From Pseudarthrobacter sp. NamE2 (GTDB lineage: Bacteria; Actinomycetota; Actinomycetes; Actinomycetales; Micrococcaceae), in the NCBI RefSeq assembly GCF_005796205.1, contig NZ_VAHN01000004.1, positions 205,545 to 269,544 on the forward strand: 64,000 nt of DNA, given 5' to 3'. Position numbers and translations under genes: made by a program. The notes below the pieces were generated by a model. That model did no database searches and was not told where the DNA came from. It saw only the letters and a list, made by a program, of their open reading frames with translations. The first letter of the stretch is position 1; each line of letters opens with the position of its first letter. This document shows positions 53,157 through 61,502 of the stretch, piece by piece.

Positions 53157-53239
53157 TCTTCCACCTGCCCGTCTCTGAGTCGCGTAACAAAGCAATTGAC
53201 TTGATCAAACCTTGAGGTTGTGTTTTGTAGCATCACGGC

Positions 53240-53383
53240 ATGGGGAGATACGGGGCCACGTACGTCGCGCGGTACTCACGACGGGAGCTAAAGCAGCGGA
53301 AAATAAGGGTACTTTCCTATTACATGCTGAGTGCCCTGGCAGTCGTGACGGTCGTTGTTGTGGTGATGGCCCTGCGAGGCTAA
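53240..53383 (+). CDS. 47-residue single-span membrane protein
   Basis: Starts MGRYGATYVARYSRRELKQR, a basic cytoplasmic segment, then VLSYYMLSALAVVTVVVVVM as one membrane helix and ends ALRG. It is too short for usual ORF calls but has a classic positive-inside layout. GGCATGG context gives only a weak ribosome site. It is the first of three tiny membrane genes before the MinD-like ATPase. Function unknown. Confidence 0.5.
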   Translation: MGRYGATYVARYSRRELKQRKIRVLSYYMLSALAVVTVVVVVMALRG

Positions 53384-53472
53384 AAGCCGCAGGCATTGCT
53401 CCTGCTGTTAACGTGACTTGTCATTGCTTCGGTCACGTGGTTAGGTCATGGCGATGGGGATCACTGTGACCG

Positions 53473-53631
53473 ATGGAGGCTCTTGTGGCTGTATCCGACT
53501 TTGCCCTGGCGCTTTGCGCACTCATGGGCACCCTGCTGGTTCCCTTCTTCGTGCTGTACCAGATGCTGCGGCTTAAGCGCCGAGCCATCCGAATCGACGC
53601 GCCAATAGCGCCGGAAGGTGACCGCCGCTAG
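53473..53631 (+). CDS. 52-residue single-span membrane protein
   Basis: MEALVAVSDFALALCALMGT begins a long hydrophobic helix (to about residue 31), followed by a basic LRLKRRAIRIDAPIAPEGDRR-type tail. The gene ends 2 bp before the next one, suggesting an operon. The orientation would be N-out or cytosolic tail by positive-inside rule. No family was recognised. Confidence 0.55.
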   Translation: MEALVAVSDFALALCALMGTLLVPFFVLYQMLRLKRRAIRIDAPIAPEGDRR

Positions 53632-53633
53632 CC

Positions 53634-53753
53634 ATGCCGTACGTCGACATCAACCCCCACAAAGGCCGGCCCAAGTGGCAAGGCTACGCCGTGCTGGCCA
53701 TACTTCTGGTACTCACAGCAGCCGTTGTGACAGCTGCGTTGACCCGCGTCTGA
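53634..53753 (+). CDS. 39-residue single-span membrane protein
   Basis: MPYVDINPHKGRPKWQGYAV leads into a C-terminal hydrophobic helix (LAILLVLTAAVVTAALTRV). GGTGACC and the preceding gene end lie immediately upstream. Tail-anchored design differs from the two proteins before it. It ends 83 bp before the MinD-like ATPase gene. Confidence 0.55.
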   Translation: MPYVDINPHKGRPKWQGYAVLAILLVLTAAVVTAALTRV

Positions 53754-53836
53754 GCAGGCGTGTTCCCTAAACCCCATAGACTTACTGTTTGAACAGTGCC
53801 GCAGAACCTTTTGCCGAACGTCCTGGGGGGACATAC

Positions 53837-55177
53837 ATGCCCGATCCGGCGGATCAGAACGCACGCGCCCAAGCAGAGGACGCAGGTCATCTTCGCCGAC
53901 GTCGTGACCTTCGTCGCGCCGACGGTGAGCTGACGGATGTCCGGACAGGAACCATGCCAGTCGTAACACCCTCCGAGAAGTCCGAGCAGTCCAACGCTGA
54001 ACAACCGGTCACCAGAAGAACTTCCTGGGCTGAGGCCGCGGCGGCAGCGGATGCAGCAAAACCTGTTACTCACGTCCCTGCCCCCACACGACCGCCAGCC
54101 TCCTCGCAGCCGGAGGCCGCAGGAAACACAGCCTCCACACCGGACAGCGTCGCAGAAGAAGCCTCCCCGCCGTCAGGTGAATCTGGCGAAGCTCCCGCAT
54201 TCCGCCGCAGCAAACCCACTGTTGCCGACACCATCGCAGACAGCCCCATGCCGGACTTCATCAGCTCTCCCGGACTGTTTGTTAAGGAACAGAAGCCGCG
54301 GCCCGTCGGCGGGTTCCGTGGTGCGCTGTACAAGCTGACCGGCGGAGCCTGGAACCTGGGCCCCGGTCCAAAGCAGCGCCAGGAAGACGAGCTGGCACGC
54401 CGCATTTCCCGGCAGCTGCAGGGCAGCTACAACACGGCCATCCTCAGCCTTAAGGGCGGCATCGGTAAGACCTCCACGACCGTGGGTGTGGGCCTCACCC
54501 TGGCTGAGTACCGCGGGGACGCCCCCTGCGCCATCGATGCCAACCCGGACTCCGGTGACCTGGTGGAGCGCGCACTGGGTGAAGGCATCTACCAGCAGTC
54601 CAGCCCGCGCAGCATCACCGACCTGCTGAAAAACATCGACTCCATCGACTCCCTCACTGCGCTGGCCCGCTATATGCACCACGCCGGCCGGCTGCACCTG
54701 ATCGCGGGGGAACAGGACCCCGAGGTCTCCGACTCGTTGACGGCCGAGGAGTACCTGCGGATCCGCAAGCTGATCGGCGCCTACTATTCAGTGGCGTTGA
54801 CCGACTGCGGCACCGGCGTCACGCACAACGCCATGAGCGGGATCCTGCAGTCCGCGGACAACCTCGTCATCGCGGCCGGCTACGCCGTAAGCGGTGCCAA
54901 GCGTGCCCGCAGCACCCTGCATTGGCTGGCCAGCCACGGCTACGAGGAACTGGCACGGAACGCCATCGTCGTCATCACCGACAAGGACGAGGTCTCTTCG
55001 CGCGTGGACAAGGATGCCATCGAGGAGCACCTATCCGGCATCTGCCGCGAACTCATCGCCGTCCCGCATGACCGCGGCGTCGCCGACGGTGACCTGGTCA
55101 CCCTCGACGTACTGAAGCCCGAGACCAGGCGTGCCTACAAGGAAATCGCAGCAGCCATAGTGGACGGGTACCGGTAG
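53837..55177 (+). CDS. MinD/ParA-like ATPase with long disordered N-terminus (EspI-like)
   Basis: A 446-residue protein. The first ~170 residues are Pro/Ala/Ser/Glu-rich and likely disordered; the C-terminal half is a deviant Walker A ATPase: AILSLKGGIGKTSTTVGVGL, CAIDANPDSGDLVERALG, VALTDCGTGVTHNAMSGILQ and NAIVVITDKDEVSSRV. This architecture is that of actinobacterial EspI-type ATPases near type VII or conjugation-like secretion genes. ATG 53837 is chosen for CTGGGGGG upstream; a TTG at 53789 is in frame. The three tiny membrane genes before it are likely partners. No other secretion genes are in the window. Confidence 0.8.
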   Translation: MPDPADQNARAQAEDAGHLRRRRDLRRADGELTDVRTGTMPVVTPSEKSEQSNAEQPVTRRTSWAEAAAAADAAKPVTHVPAPTRPPASSQPEAAGNTASTPDSVAEEASPPSGESGEAPAFRRSKPTVADTIADSPMPDFISSPGLFVKEQKPRPVGGFRGALYKLTGGAWNLGPGPKQRQEDELARRISRQLQGSYNTAILSLKGGIGKTSTTVGVGLTLAEYRGDAPCAIDANPDSGDLVERALGEGIYQQSSPRSITDLLKNIDSIDSLTALARYMHHAGRLHLIAGEQDPEVSDSLTAEEYLRIRKLIGAYYSVALTDCGTGVTHNAMSGILQSADNLVIAAGYAVSGAKRARSTLHWLASHGYEELARNAIVVITDKDEVSSRVDKDAIEEHLSGICRELIAVPHDRGVADGDLVTLDVLKPETRRAYKEIAAAIVDGYR

Positions 55178-55207
55178 GGCGTTACCCTTGCAGGCGGGGC
55201 AAACAAG

Positions 55208-55681
55208 TCACCGCGTATCCACATCCTCAAACACCAGGAACGTCTGCGTGTCCAGCACCCCCGGCATGGATTGCAGCTGGTCGAAGATGACCCTGCGCAG
55301 GTCGATGTTGTCCACGGCTCGGACCAGCAGGATCACATCGAAGTCGCCGCCCACCAGGGCAATGTGGTGCACCTCAGGGATGGCCGCGAGGAGGTCCCTC
55401 AGCTCCCGCCAGGCATCCTGCTTCAGCTTCAGCGTCACGTAGGCGGAGGACTTCAGCCCCGCCTTGATCGGATCCACCACCGCCGTGAACCGGGACAGCA
55501 CCCCGTCAGAGGTGAGCCGTGCGATCCGGGTATAGGCGTGTGCCCGGGAGATGTGGACGTTCTCCGCCACCTGCGTCACGGACATCCGGCCGTCCCGGGT
55601 GAGCTCGGCAATGATGCTCCGGTCGATCTCGTCCAGCGGCGCCGGCTCCGTTCGGGCATCCTTTGCTGCCATTTTGTCCAC
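55208..55681 (-). CDS. Lrp/AsnC family regulator of the 2-oxoacid dehydrogenase operon
   Basis: A 157-residue feast/famine regulator: LDEIDRSIIAELTRDGRMSV, HTH VAENVHISRAHAYTRIARL, then the RAM effector domain with SSAYVTLKLKQD and IALVGGDFDVILLVRAVD. GTG 55681 has AGGGGTT close upstream; ATG 55672 is an alternative. It diverges from the E1alpha gene with about 150 bp between, the arrangement of BkdR-type regulators, which respond to branched-chain amino acids. Confidence 0.88.
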   Translation of the reverse strand: MDKMAAKDARTEPAPLDEIDRSIIAELTRDGRMSVTQVAENVHISRAHAYTRIARLTSDGVLSRFTAVVDPIKAGLKSSAYVTLKLKQDAWRELRDLLAAIPEVHHIALVGGDFDVILLVRAVDNIDLRRVIFDQLQSMPGVLDTQTFLVFEDVDTR

Positions 55682-55832
55682 AACCCCTGCCCGTAACCCA
55701 GCTCACAATTACAAATCGTCTTTCAGTCTAGGCAGCTGACAACAACTTCTCCACGATTCCCGCAGGTGCTGGATACGAAACCTGCCGCGGGTCAATACTG
55801 GGAAGGAATAGTGGCTAGAGAAGGACGGACCA

Positions 55833-57077
55833 ATGACGATCTCCGCGAACCACGCCGCGCCCGGCACCGCAACGCCGGACCAGGCACACCAGGAACCACC
55901 TGAAAACGCCCTCACCGAGGCAGTGAAGAAGTTCGGCATCACGGTTGAGGACTACATGCTCCCGGCCCGGCACCTGATCCAGATGGTGGCCCCGGACGGC
56001 ACCCTGAACCCCAAAGACCAGCAGGGCACCGAACCCGGCCACGAATACCCCCTGCCCGGCGATGAGGAACTCCTGGCAGCGTACGAACAGCTCGTCGTCG
56101 GCCGCCGCGTCAACGACCAGAACTCCGCACTCGTCCGGCAGGGCCGCATGGCCGTCTACCCCTCCAGCCACGGCCAGGAGGCCTGCCAGGTGGCCGCCGC
56201 CCTGTGCCTGTCCGACGGGGACTGGATGTTCCCCACCTACCGCGACGCCGTCGCCGTCATGGCCCGCGGCGTGGACCCCGTGCAGGCGATGACCATCTTC
56301 CGGGGCGACTGGCACGGCGGGTATGACCCCCTCGAGCACAAGGTGGGCATCCAGTGCACCCCGCTGACTACCCAGCTGCTGCACGCCGTCGGCGTCGCCC
56401 ACGCCGCAAAGCTCCGCGGCGAGGACACCGTGGTGCTGGCCATGTGCGGCGACGGCGCCACCAGCGAAGGCGACTTCCACGAAGCCCTCAACTTCGCCGC
56501 CGTCTTCCACCTGCCCGTCATCTTCTTCGTCCAGAACAACAAGTACGCCATCTCGGTGCCGCTGGCACACCAGTCCGTGGCGCCGTCGCTCGCGCACAAG
56601 GCCGTGGGCTACGGCATGGCGGGCGAACGCGTGGACGGGAACGACGTCGTCGCCCTCCTCGCCGTCCTGGACCGCGGCGTGAAGCTGGCCCGGGAAGGCT
56701 CCGGCCCCCTGCTGGTGGAGGCGCACACCTACCGCATGCAGGCCCACACGAACGCCGACGACGACACGCGTTACCGGGAAAGCGCCGAGGTTGCGGAGTG
56801 GCGGGCCAAGGACCCGGTCACCCGGATGCGCACGTACCTCACCGGCCGCGGGCTGCTGGATTCTGCGGGTGAGGAGCGGATCGCTGCCCACGCTGAAGCT
56901 GTGGCGCGCACGCTGCGGGAGGGCCTGGGCGAGGACGTGCCCGTGGACCCGCAGGACCTCTTCCGCCACGTCTTTGAGAAGCAGACCCCGCAGCTGAAGG
57001 AACAGTCCGCCATGCTCGCCGACGAACTCGCCCGCGACGCAGCAGCCACCGCATCATCCGAGGAGGCCGGCAAGTGA
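55833..57077 (+). CDS. pdhA: 2-oxoacid dehydrogenase E1 component, alpha subunit
   Basis: A 414-residue TPP enzyme: GRMAVYPSSHGQEACQVAAA, FPTYRDAVAVMARGV, the TPP motif MCGDGATSEGDFHEALNFAA through FFVQNN, and an AHTNADDDTRYR phosphorylation-loop-like region. With E1beta and E2 it oxidatively decarboxylates pyruvate or, given the Lrp neighbour, branched-chain 2-oxoacids. GAAGGACGG precedes the ATG. E1beta overlaps its stop by GTGA. An incomplete copy of residues ~90-205 lies at 52831-53156. Confidence 0.9.
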   Translation: MTISANHAAPGTATPDQAHQEPPENALTEAVKKFGITVEDYMLPARHLIQMVAPDGTLNPKDQQGTEPGHEYPLPGDEELLAAYEQLVVGRRVNDQNSALVRQGRMAVYPSSHGQEACQVAAALCLSDGDWMFPTYRDAVAVMARGVDPVQAMTIFRGDWHGGYDPLEHKVGIQCTPLTTQLLHAVGVAHAAKLRGEDTVVLAMCGDGATSEGDFHEALNFAAVFHLPVIFFVQNNKYAISVPLAHQSVAPSLAHKAVGYGMAGERVDGNDVVALLAVLDRGVKLAREGSGPLLVEAHTYRMQAHTNADDDTRYRESAEVAEWRAKDPVTRMRTYLTGRGLLDSAGEERIAAHAEAVARTLREGLGEDVPVDPQDLFRHVFEKQTPQLKEQSAMLADELARDAAATASSEEAGK

Positions 57078-58186
57078 GCCCCACCATCACCACCTCGTCC
57101 GAGGCCAACGGCAACGTTTCCGCCGCCACCGCCCGGGCCGCCGCCTCTGCCGCGGCATCCGCTGACGCGTCCGGCCCGCAGCCGGTCACCCTGGCCAAGG
57201 CGCTGAACACCGCCCTGGTAGACGCGATGTCCGCCGATTCCTCCGTCCTGGTGTTCGGCGAGGACGTGGGCACCCTGGGCGGCGTCTTCCGCATTACCGA
57301 CGGGCTTACCGCCACTTTCGGGGAGCAACGTTGCTTCGACACGCCCCTGGCCGAGTCCGGGATCGTGGGCATGGCCGTGGGCATGGCGATCAATGGGATG
57401 CGCCCCGTGATCGAGATGCAGTTCGACGCGTTCGCCTACCCGGCGTTCGAGCAGATCATCAGCCACGTGGCCAAGATGCACAACCGCACCCGCGGCATGG
57501 TCAAGCTGCCGCTGGTGATCCGGGTGCCGTACGGCGGCGGCATCGGGGGAGTGGAGCACCACTGCGACTCCTCCGAGTCCTACTACGCCCACACCGCCGG
57601 CCTGAAGGTCTACACCCCCGCCACAGTGGCCGACGGGTACCGGATGCTCCGCGAGGCCATCGACTCCGACGACCCCGTCGTCTTCATGGAGCCCAAGAAG
57701 CTGTACTGGTCCAGGGACGTTGTGGACCTTGCGTCCCTGCGCGCCTCCTATGAGGAAGGCACGACGGCGGGACTTGGCACCGAGGGGCGCGCCGCCGTCG
57801 CGCGTCCCGGCACTGACGGGACGTTGATTGCGTACGGCCCGTCCGTTCCTACGGCGCTTGCCGCCGCCGAGGCGGCTTCCTTGGAGGGGCGTTCCCTGGA
57901 GGTCATTGATGTGCGGACGCTTGTTCCCTTTGATGATGCGACTGTGTGTGAGTCTGTCCGGAAGACCGGGCGGGCCGTGGTGATCGCCGAGGCCCATGGG
58001 TTCGCGTCCGTGTCCTCCGAGATCGTGGCCCGGGTGCAGGAGCGCTGCTTCCACTACCTGGCCGCGCCCATCCGCCGCGTGACCGGGTTCGACGTGCCGT
58101 ACCCGGCACCCAAGCTTGAAAAGTACTACCTGCCCGGCGTGGACCGCATCCTGGACGCCGTGGATGACCTTCAGTGGGAGGACTGA
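57074..58186 (+). CDS. 2-oxoacid dehydrogenase E1 component, beta subunit
   Basis: A 370-residue protein: LNTALVDAMSADSSVLVFGE DVGTLGGVFRIT, PLAESGIVGMAVGMAINGMR, PVIEMQFDAFAYPAFEQIIS and PYGGGIGGVEHHCDSSESYY. The first ~40 residues are an Ala/Ser-rich extension before the conserved domain. It forms the alpha2beta2 E1 with the upstream product. GTG 57074 overlaps the E1alpha stop. Confidence 0.93.
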   Translation: MSPTITTSSEANGNVSAATARAAASAAASADASGPQPVTLAKALNTALVDAMSADSSVLVFGEDVGTLGGVFRITDGLTATFGEQRCFDTPLAESGIVGMAVGMAINGMRPVIEMQFDAFAYPAFEQIISHVAKMHNRTRGMVKLPLVIRVPYGGGIGGVEHHCDSSESYYAHTAGLKVYTPATVADGYRMLREAIDSDDPVVFMEPKKLYWSRDVVDLASLRASYEEGTTAGLGTEGRAAVARPGTDGTLIAYGPSVPTALAAAEAASLEGRSLEVIDVRTLVPFDDATVCESVRKTGRAVVIAEAHGFASVSSEIVARVQERCFHYLAAPIRRVTGFDVPYPAPKLEKYYLPGVDRILDAVDDLQWED

Positions 58187-58190
58187 TTGT

Positions 58191-59663
58191 ATGAGCGAGA
58201 CGCGCGTATTTTTGCTGCCGGACCTGGGGGAGGGGCTGACCGAGGCTGAGCTGGTGACGTGGCATGTTTCGGTTGGTGACACTATCTCCGTGGACCAGCC
58301 GATCGCCGAGGTGGAGACGGCCAAGTCGGCTGTGGAGGTTCCTTCTCCTTATGCGGGGGTTGTGGCGGAGCTGCACGGGAAGCCGGGGGAGACTATTGAT
58401 GTCGGGAAGCCGCTGATCTCGGTGACGCCAGTTGGTGCCGTGGTTTCTGAGGCGCCTGAGCCTGCTGACCCTGTGGTTGAGCCTGCCGAGACGGAGTTGG
58501 GTGAGCCTGTCGATGAGCCAGCGGAGACCCACGGAGCCCAGTCCTACCGGGAAGAAGAGAAAGCCGGCTCCGGCAACGTCCTGATCGGGTACGGAACCCC
58601 GGGCAGCCATGGTGTTGCGCGGCGAACCCGCGCCCGGAAGTCCTCCGTAGCGGTGGTTGACTCTGTCGAAACCAAAGAAACCGCCAAGGAGGAGGAGCTC
58701 GCCCTCCTCCGCACCCGCGTCCCCGGCAAGCTGGGTGCGGTGATCTCCCCGCTGGTCCGGCGGATGGCGAAGGAACACGGCGTGGACCTCGGCGAGCTGC
58801 ACGGCTCCGGCGAGAGCGGCCTGATCATGCGCCGCGACGTTGAGGCAGCGATCCATCCGGTGGTTGAGCCTGTCGAAACCAGGCCTGCCGAAACCCCGGT
58901 GGTTGAGCCTGCGGAAACCAAGCCTGCCGAAACCCCAGGGCGCGACCCCCGCACGGGCCTTGCCATTTCCTCTCGCACCCCTGTCCGAGGGGTGCGCAAA
59001 GCCGTGGCCGCAAACATGTCCCGCAGCCGTTCGGAAATCCCCGAGGCAACGGTGTGGGTTGACGTCGACGCCACGGCACTGGTGGAACTCCGCGAGGGCA
59101 TGAAAGCCAACGGGGCCGATGTTCCCGGCCTGCTCGCGTTCATCGCCCGTTTTGTCACAGCCGGGCTAAAAAAGTACCCGGAGCTGAACACGAGGATCGA
59201 GACCGCGGAGGACGGGTCCCAAGAGATCGTCGGATTCGACGGCATCAACCTCGGCATCGCCGCCCAGACAGACCGCGGCCTTGTGGTGCCCTCCGTCCGT
59301 GACGCGCAGAAGCTCAGCGCTCGCGAACTGGACGTGGAGATCCGCCGGCTGACCGACGTCGTACGCCAAGGCAAGGCGACCCCCGCGGAACTGGGCAGCG
59401 GCACGTTCACGCTCAACAACTATGGGGTGTTCGGCGTGGACGGCTCGGCGGCGATCATCAACCACCCGGAGGTGGCCATCCTGGGCGTCGGCCGGATCAT
59501 CGACAGGCCGTGGGTGGTCAACGGCGAACTGGCGGTCCGCAAGGTTACGGAGCTGACCCTGACCTTCGACCACCGGGTCTGCGACGGCGGTACCGCGGCC
59601 GGCTTCCTCCGCTTCGTAGCGGACGCCATCGAAAACCCCACCACCCTCCTCGCCGACCTCTAG
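58191..59663 (+). CDS. dihydrolipoyl acyltransferase E2 component with repeat-derived linker
   Basis: A 490-residue E2: one lipoyl domain (LLPDLGEGLTEAELVTWHV, lipoyl Lys in VETAKSAVEVPSPY), peripheral subunit-binding domain (AVISPLVRRMAKEHGVDLGE LHGSG) and catalytic domain ending TLTFDHRVCDGGTAAGFLRF with the His and Asp of the acyltransferase. Linkers on both sides of the binding domain are built of EPVET/PAET repeats whose DNA is the dispersed 20-bp repeat. ATG 58191 follows GGGAGG. No E3 gene is in the window. Confidence 0.93.
   Translation: MSETRVFLLPDLGEGLTEAELVTWHVSVGDTISVDQPIAEVETAKSAVEVPSPYAGVVAELHGKPGETIDVGKPLISVTPVGAVVSEAPEPADPVVEPAETELGEPVDEPAETHGAQSYREEEKAGSGNVLIGYGTPGSHGVARRTRARKSSVAVVDSVETKETAKEEELALLRTRVPGKLGAVISPLVRRMAKEHGVDLGELHGSGESGLIMRRDVEAAIHPVVEPVETRPAETPVVEPAETKPAETPGRDPRTGLAISSRTPVRGVRKAVAANMSRSRSEIPEATVWVDVDATALVELREGMKANGADVPGLLAFIARFVTAGLKKYPELNTRIETAEDGSQEIVGFDGINLGIAAQTDRGLVVPSVRDAQKLSARELDVEIRRLTDVVRQGKATPAELGSGTFTLNNYGVFGVDGSAAIINHPEVAILGVGRIIDRPWVVNGELAVRKVTELTLTFDHRVCDGGTAAGFLRFVADAIENPTTLLADL
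58473..58936 (+). repeat. cluster of GGTTGAGCCTGTCGAAACC repeat copies in the E2 linkers
   Basis: Recognisable units begin near 58473, 58500, 58653, 58860 and 58898, with shortened CCTGCCGAAACC copies at 58881 and 58921. All are in the same orientation and frame, encoding VVEPVET-like peptides. The same unit occurs in paaB and before galU. Confidence 0.8.
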
Positions 59664-59673
59664 CTGGCCACCT

Positions 59674-59735
59674 GGAGCTTTGCCCAGATATGCAGACTCA
59701 AACCGCACGAGACCTGCATATTCGGAAAAAGCTCC
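59674..59735. terminator. long interrupted hairpin after the E2 gene
   Basis: GGAGCTTT (59674-59681) pairs with AAAGCTCC (59728-59735), and an inner ATATGCAG (59688-59695) pairs with CTGCATAT (59714-59721). The nested 62-bp structure begins 11 bp after the E2 stop and probably ends the operon transcript, though it could be a palindromic repeat of the genus. Confidence 0.6.
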
Positions 59736-60105
59736 TAAAGGCGGCTTAGGGACCGGCGGCTGATGCTTGGCTGCTAGCGCCGCGGTAACTGATCAGTCGT
59801 TGGACCTCATGTTTGCGATCCCGAGCAGGCGCGCCGCTGGCTGGTCCTTGGCGAAATCACCCCCGTCATTGGATGCTTCGTTGATAGTCAAGAGCGTCCC
59901 CTTAATAGCAGAGCTTGTGGGGACACTCCAGGAAGCCGTTGGGTTGGACGGAAGCGAAATCGGGCTGCGGCAGAGCGTTTCCGATGGTGGGTCTGAAGGC
60001 TAGGCAGGCCGTGACGCTGGGGTCTCCTTCCGCGCAAAACCCGCAGCGTCCCACAACCCTTGCTTTTCGAGACCTCTTACGTTCCCGTTGCTGTAGCGGG
60101 CGTTG
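59736..60105. other. 370-bp stretch without a recognisable gene
   Basis: Open frames here are short, lack ribosome sites and show no family similarity. It separates the convergent dehydrogenase operon and tetR gene. Confidence 0.45.
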
Positions 60106-60816
60106 TCAGGCTACGGGTTTTGGGTGTGGTCCCGAGAGTTGGGCGGCCAGGCCGGACAGCAATATACCGAGACCTTGGTCGAGCTCAGTTTCACCGTTGT
60201 AGTCGGCCAGGACCGGCCCGAGTGCGCGCAGGCGCGGGAACTCCTTTGCGGGCAGGCGGTGCAGGCCAAGGCGCAGGATGGCTTCGTTCTCGTCTGGGTC
60301 CACGATGAATTCCTGGAGTTCGTTCAGGATGTGCCCGTAAAGGAATCCGTAATACGCGCGATAGACATGGAGGGCGTCGGCGGGGGCGAAGCCTGCCTCG
60401 ATGAGCAGGTCAAGTATTTGTTCGAGAGGCCGGAGCGCTGCCAGTGGACGAAGGCCCAGCGGAGTGGACAGGGGTCTGGTGACCAGCAGAGGCACGACGT
60501 TGGGATGGCGCAGGGCAACGAGACGCAGGTCATGGGCCATCCGGCGCAGCTGGGTTTGCCAGTCCACGTCATCGGCAAAGACCGTGAGCTCGTCCAGGAC
60601 CGTTTCGGTGACGCCGTCCAGCAACGCAGCCCGGCTTGCTGCATAGCGGTACAGGCTCATAGGGTCACGCCCCAATTCCTGACCCAACCGGCGCATAGTC
60701 AGCGCATCCACACCTTCAGCGTCGACCAGTTCCAGCGCGGCGGCGAGCACAACTTCCCTGCTCAGCCGGGCCTTGCGGGGCGGTGGAGCTTTGGGCGCTT
60801 TTCTTGTTAAAGCCAT
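60106..60816 (-). CDS. TetR family repressor with TetR-type C-terminal domain
   Basis: A 236-residue regulator: a basic N-terminal arm, LSREVVLAAALELVDAEGVD, the recognition region TMRRLGQELGRDPMSLYRYA, then the long helical ligand domain with LRRMAHDLRLVALRHPNVVP and YGFLYGHILNELQEF. This C-terminal type is found in tetracycline-repressor-like proteins. It is probably autoregulated through the dyad at 60888-60911, which also lies before the small membrane protein gene on the other side. Confidence 0.85.
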   Translation of the reverse strand: MALTRKAPKAPPPRKARLSREVVLAAALELVDAEGVDALTMRRLGQELGRDPMSLYRYAASRAALLDGVTETVLDELTVFADDVDWQTQLRRMAHDLRLVALRHPNVVPLLVTRPLSTPLGLRPLAALRPLEQILDLLIEAGFAPADALHVYRAYYGFLYGHILNELQEFIVDPDENEAILRLGLHRLPAKEFPRLRALGPVLADYNGETELDQGLGILLSGLAAQLSGPHPKPVA

Positions 60817-60887
60817 GGTGAGCCGTTTCCGTTGATTGCTATAGGCCCACTCACAGTCGGAATGCGCGCGCTTGCTACTTCAGTAGT

Positions 60888-60911
60888 CTACGCGTAAAGT
60901 CTACAGCGTAG
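60888..60911. promoter_or_regulatory. probable TetR operator
   Basis: CTACGC (60888-60893) and GCGTAG (60906-60911) are perfect inverted arms within the 24-bp imperfect dyad CTACGCGTAAAGTCTACAGC..., 72 bp before the tetR start and 83 bp before the divergent gene at 60994. The preceding CAGTAGTCTACG adds partial half-sites. Confidence 0.6.
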
Positions 60912-60993
60912 AGAAGGTGCCGACATGGTTTCAGTAAAGGGATCACAGTTTGCATAGCCGTTCAGGCTGCTCACATCACCCAAGGAGAGCCAA

Positions 60994-61266
60994 ATGACGA
61001 CTCAAACCCAGCCCGAGCACTCGAGTTCTGTCCGCAACGCCAACGACATTAAGATCTCAACCCGGACCCTTGAGTTCGCTGTCTACGTCGCGGCGGTCAT
61101 CGCCACGATCATCACCGCGGCAGTTGTTGGAGACAATGCAAGCGAAAACGGTGTGGATGTTTTCAACGCCAACGACGCCATGCAGTACATCACCTGGCTC
61201 ACTGTCGGCCTGATGATCGCCCGCGGCCTGGCCAAGGCTGGCAACCGCACGCACAACCACGCCTAA
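60994..61266 (+). CDS. 90-residue two-helix membrane protein
   Basis: A hydrophilic N-terminus of ~28 residues, a helix (FAVYVAAVIATIITAAVVG), a polar loop with DNASENGVDVFNANDAMQY and a second helix (ITWLTVGLMIARGLA), ending in His/Asn-rich GNRTHNHA. AAGGAGAG precedes the ATG. Its position opposite tetR suggests it is the controlled gene. The family is unnamed; proteins of this design recur in Micrococcaceae. Confidence 0.7.
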   Translation: MTTQTQPEHSSSVRNANDIKISTRTLEFAVYVAAVIATIITAAVVGDNASENGVDVFNANDAMQYITWLTVGLMIARGLAKAGNRTHNHA

Positions 61267-61303
61267 ACAGCCGTTACCGGCACCGTCCGGGTAATGGTCG
61301 ATT

Positions 61304-61336
61304 CTGGCGCAGCATCAGGACCTGTTGCTGCGCCAG
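61304..61336 (+). terminator. hairpin after the small membrane protein gene
   Basis: A perfect 11-bp stem CTGGCGCAGCA / TGCTGCGCCAG with an 11-nt loop, starting 37 bp after the stop at 61266. No T-run follows, as is common in high-GC actinobacteria. The remainder of 61337-61502 contains only short direct repeats (CCTGCTTCACCT). Confidence 0.65.
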
Positions 61337-61502
61337 AGCCGTCTGCTTCACCTGAATCACCTGCTTCACCTACGTTTAGCCCGCCGAAGCATCGCCATCG
61401 CCTTGCTTCGGCCAATACTCCCGATGTCCCGTGCAAGGCATCCGGGGTACCATCCGCTGTAGCCCACGGCGGAAGTTCTGCACCGTAGTGAAAAGAGCCA
61501 CC

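Noticed and set aside
53212..53469. 85-codon frame over the first small membrane gene
   Set aside because: Composition is Cys/His/Arg-scrambled; the other frame gives a well-formed single-span membrane protein.
59767..60003. 78-codon ORF after the E2 gene
   Set aside because: No ribosome site, no family, unconvincing codon use.
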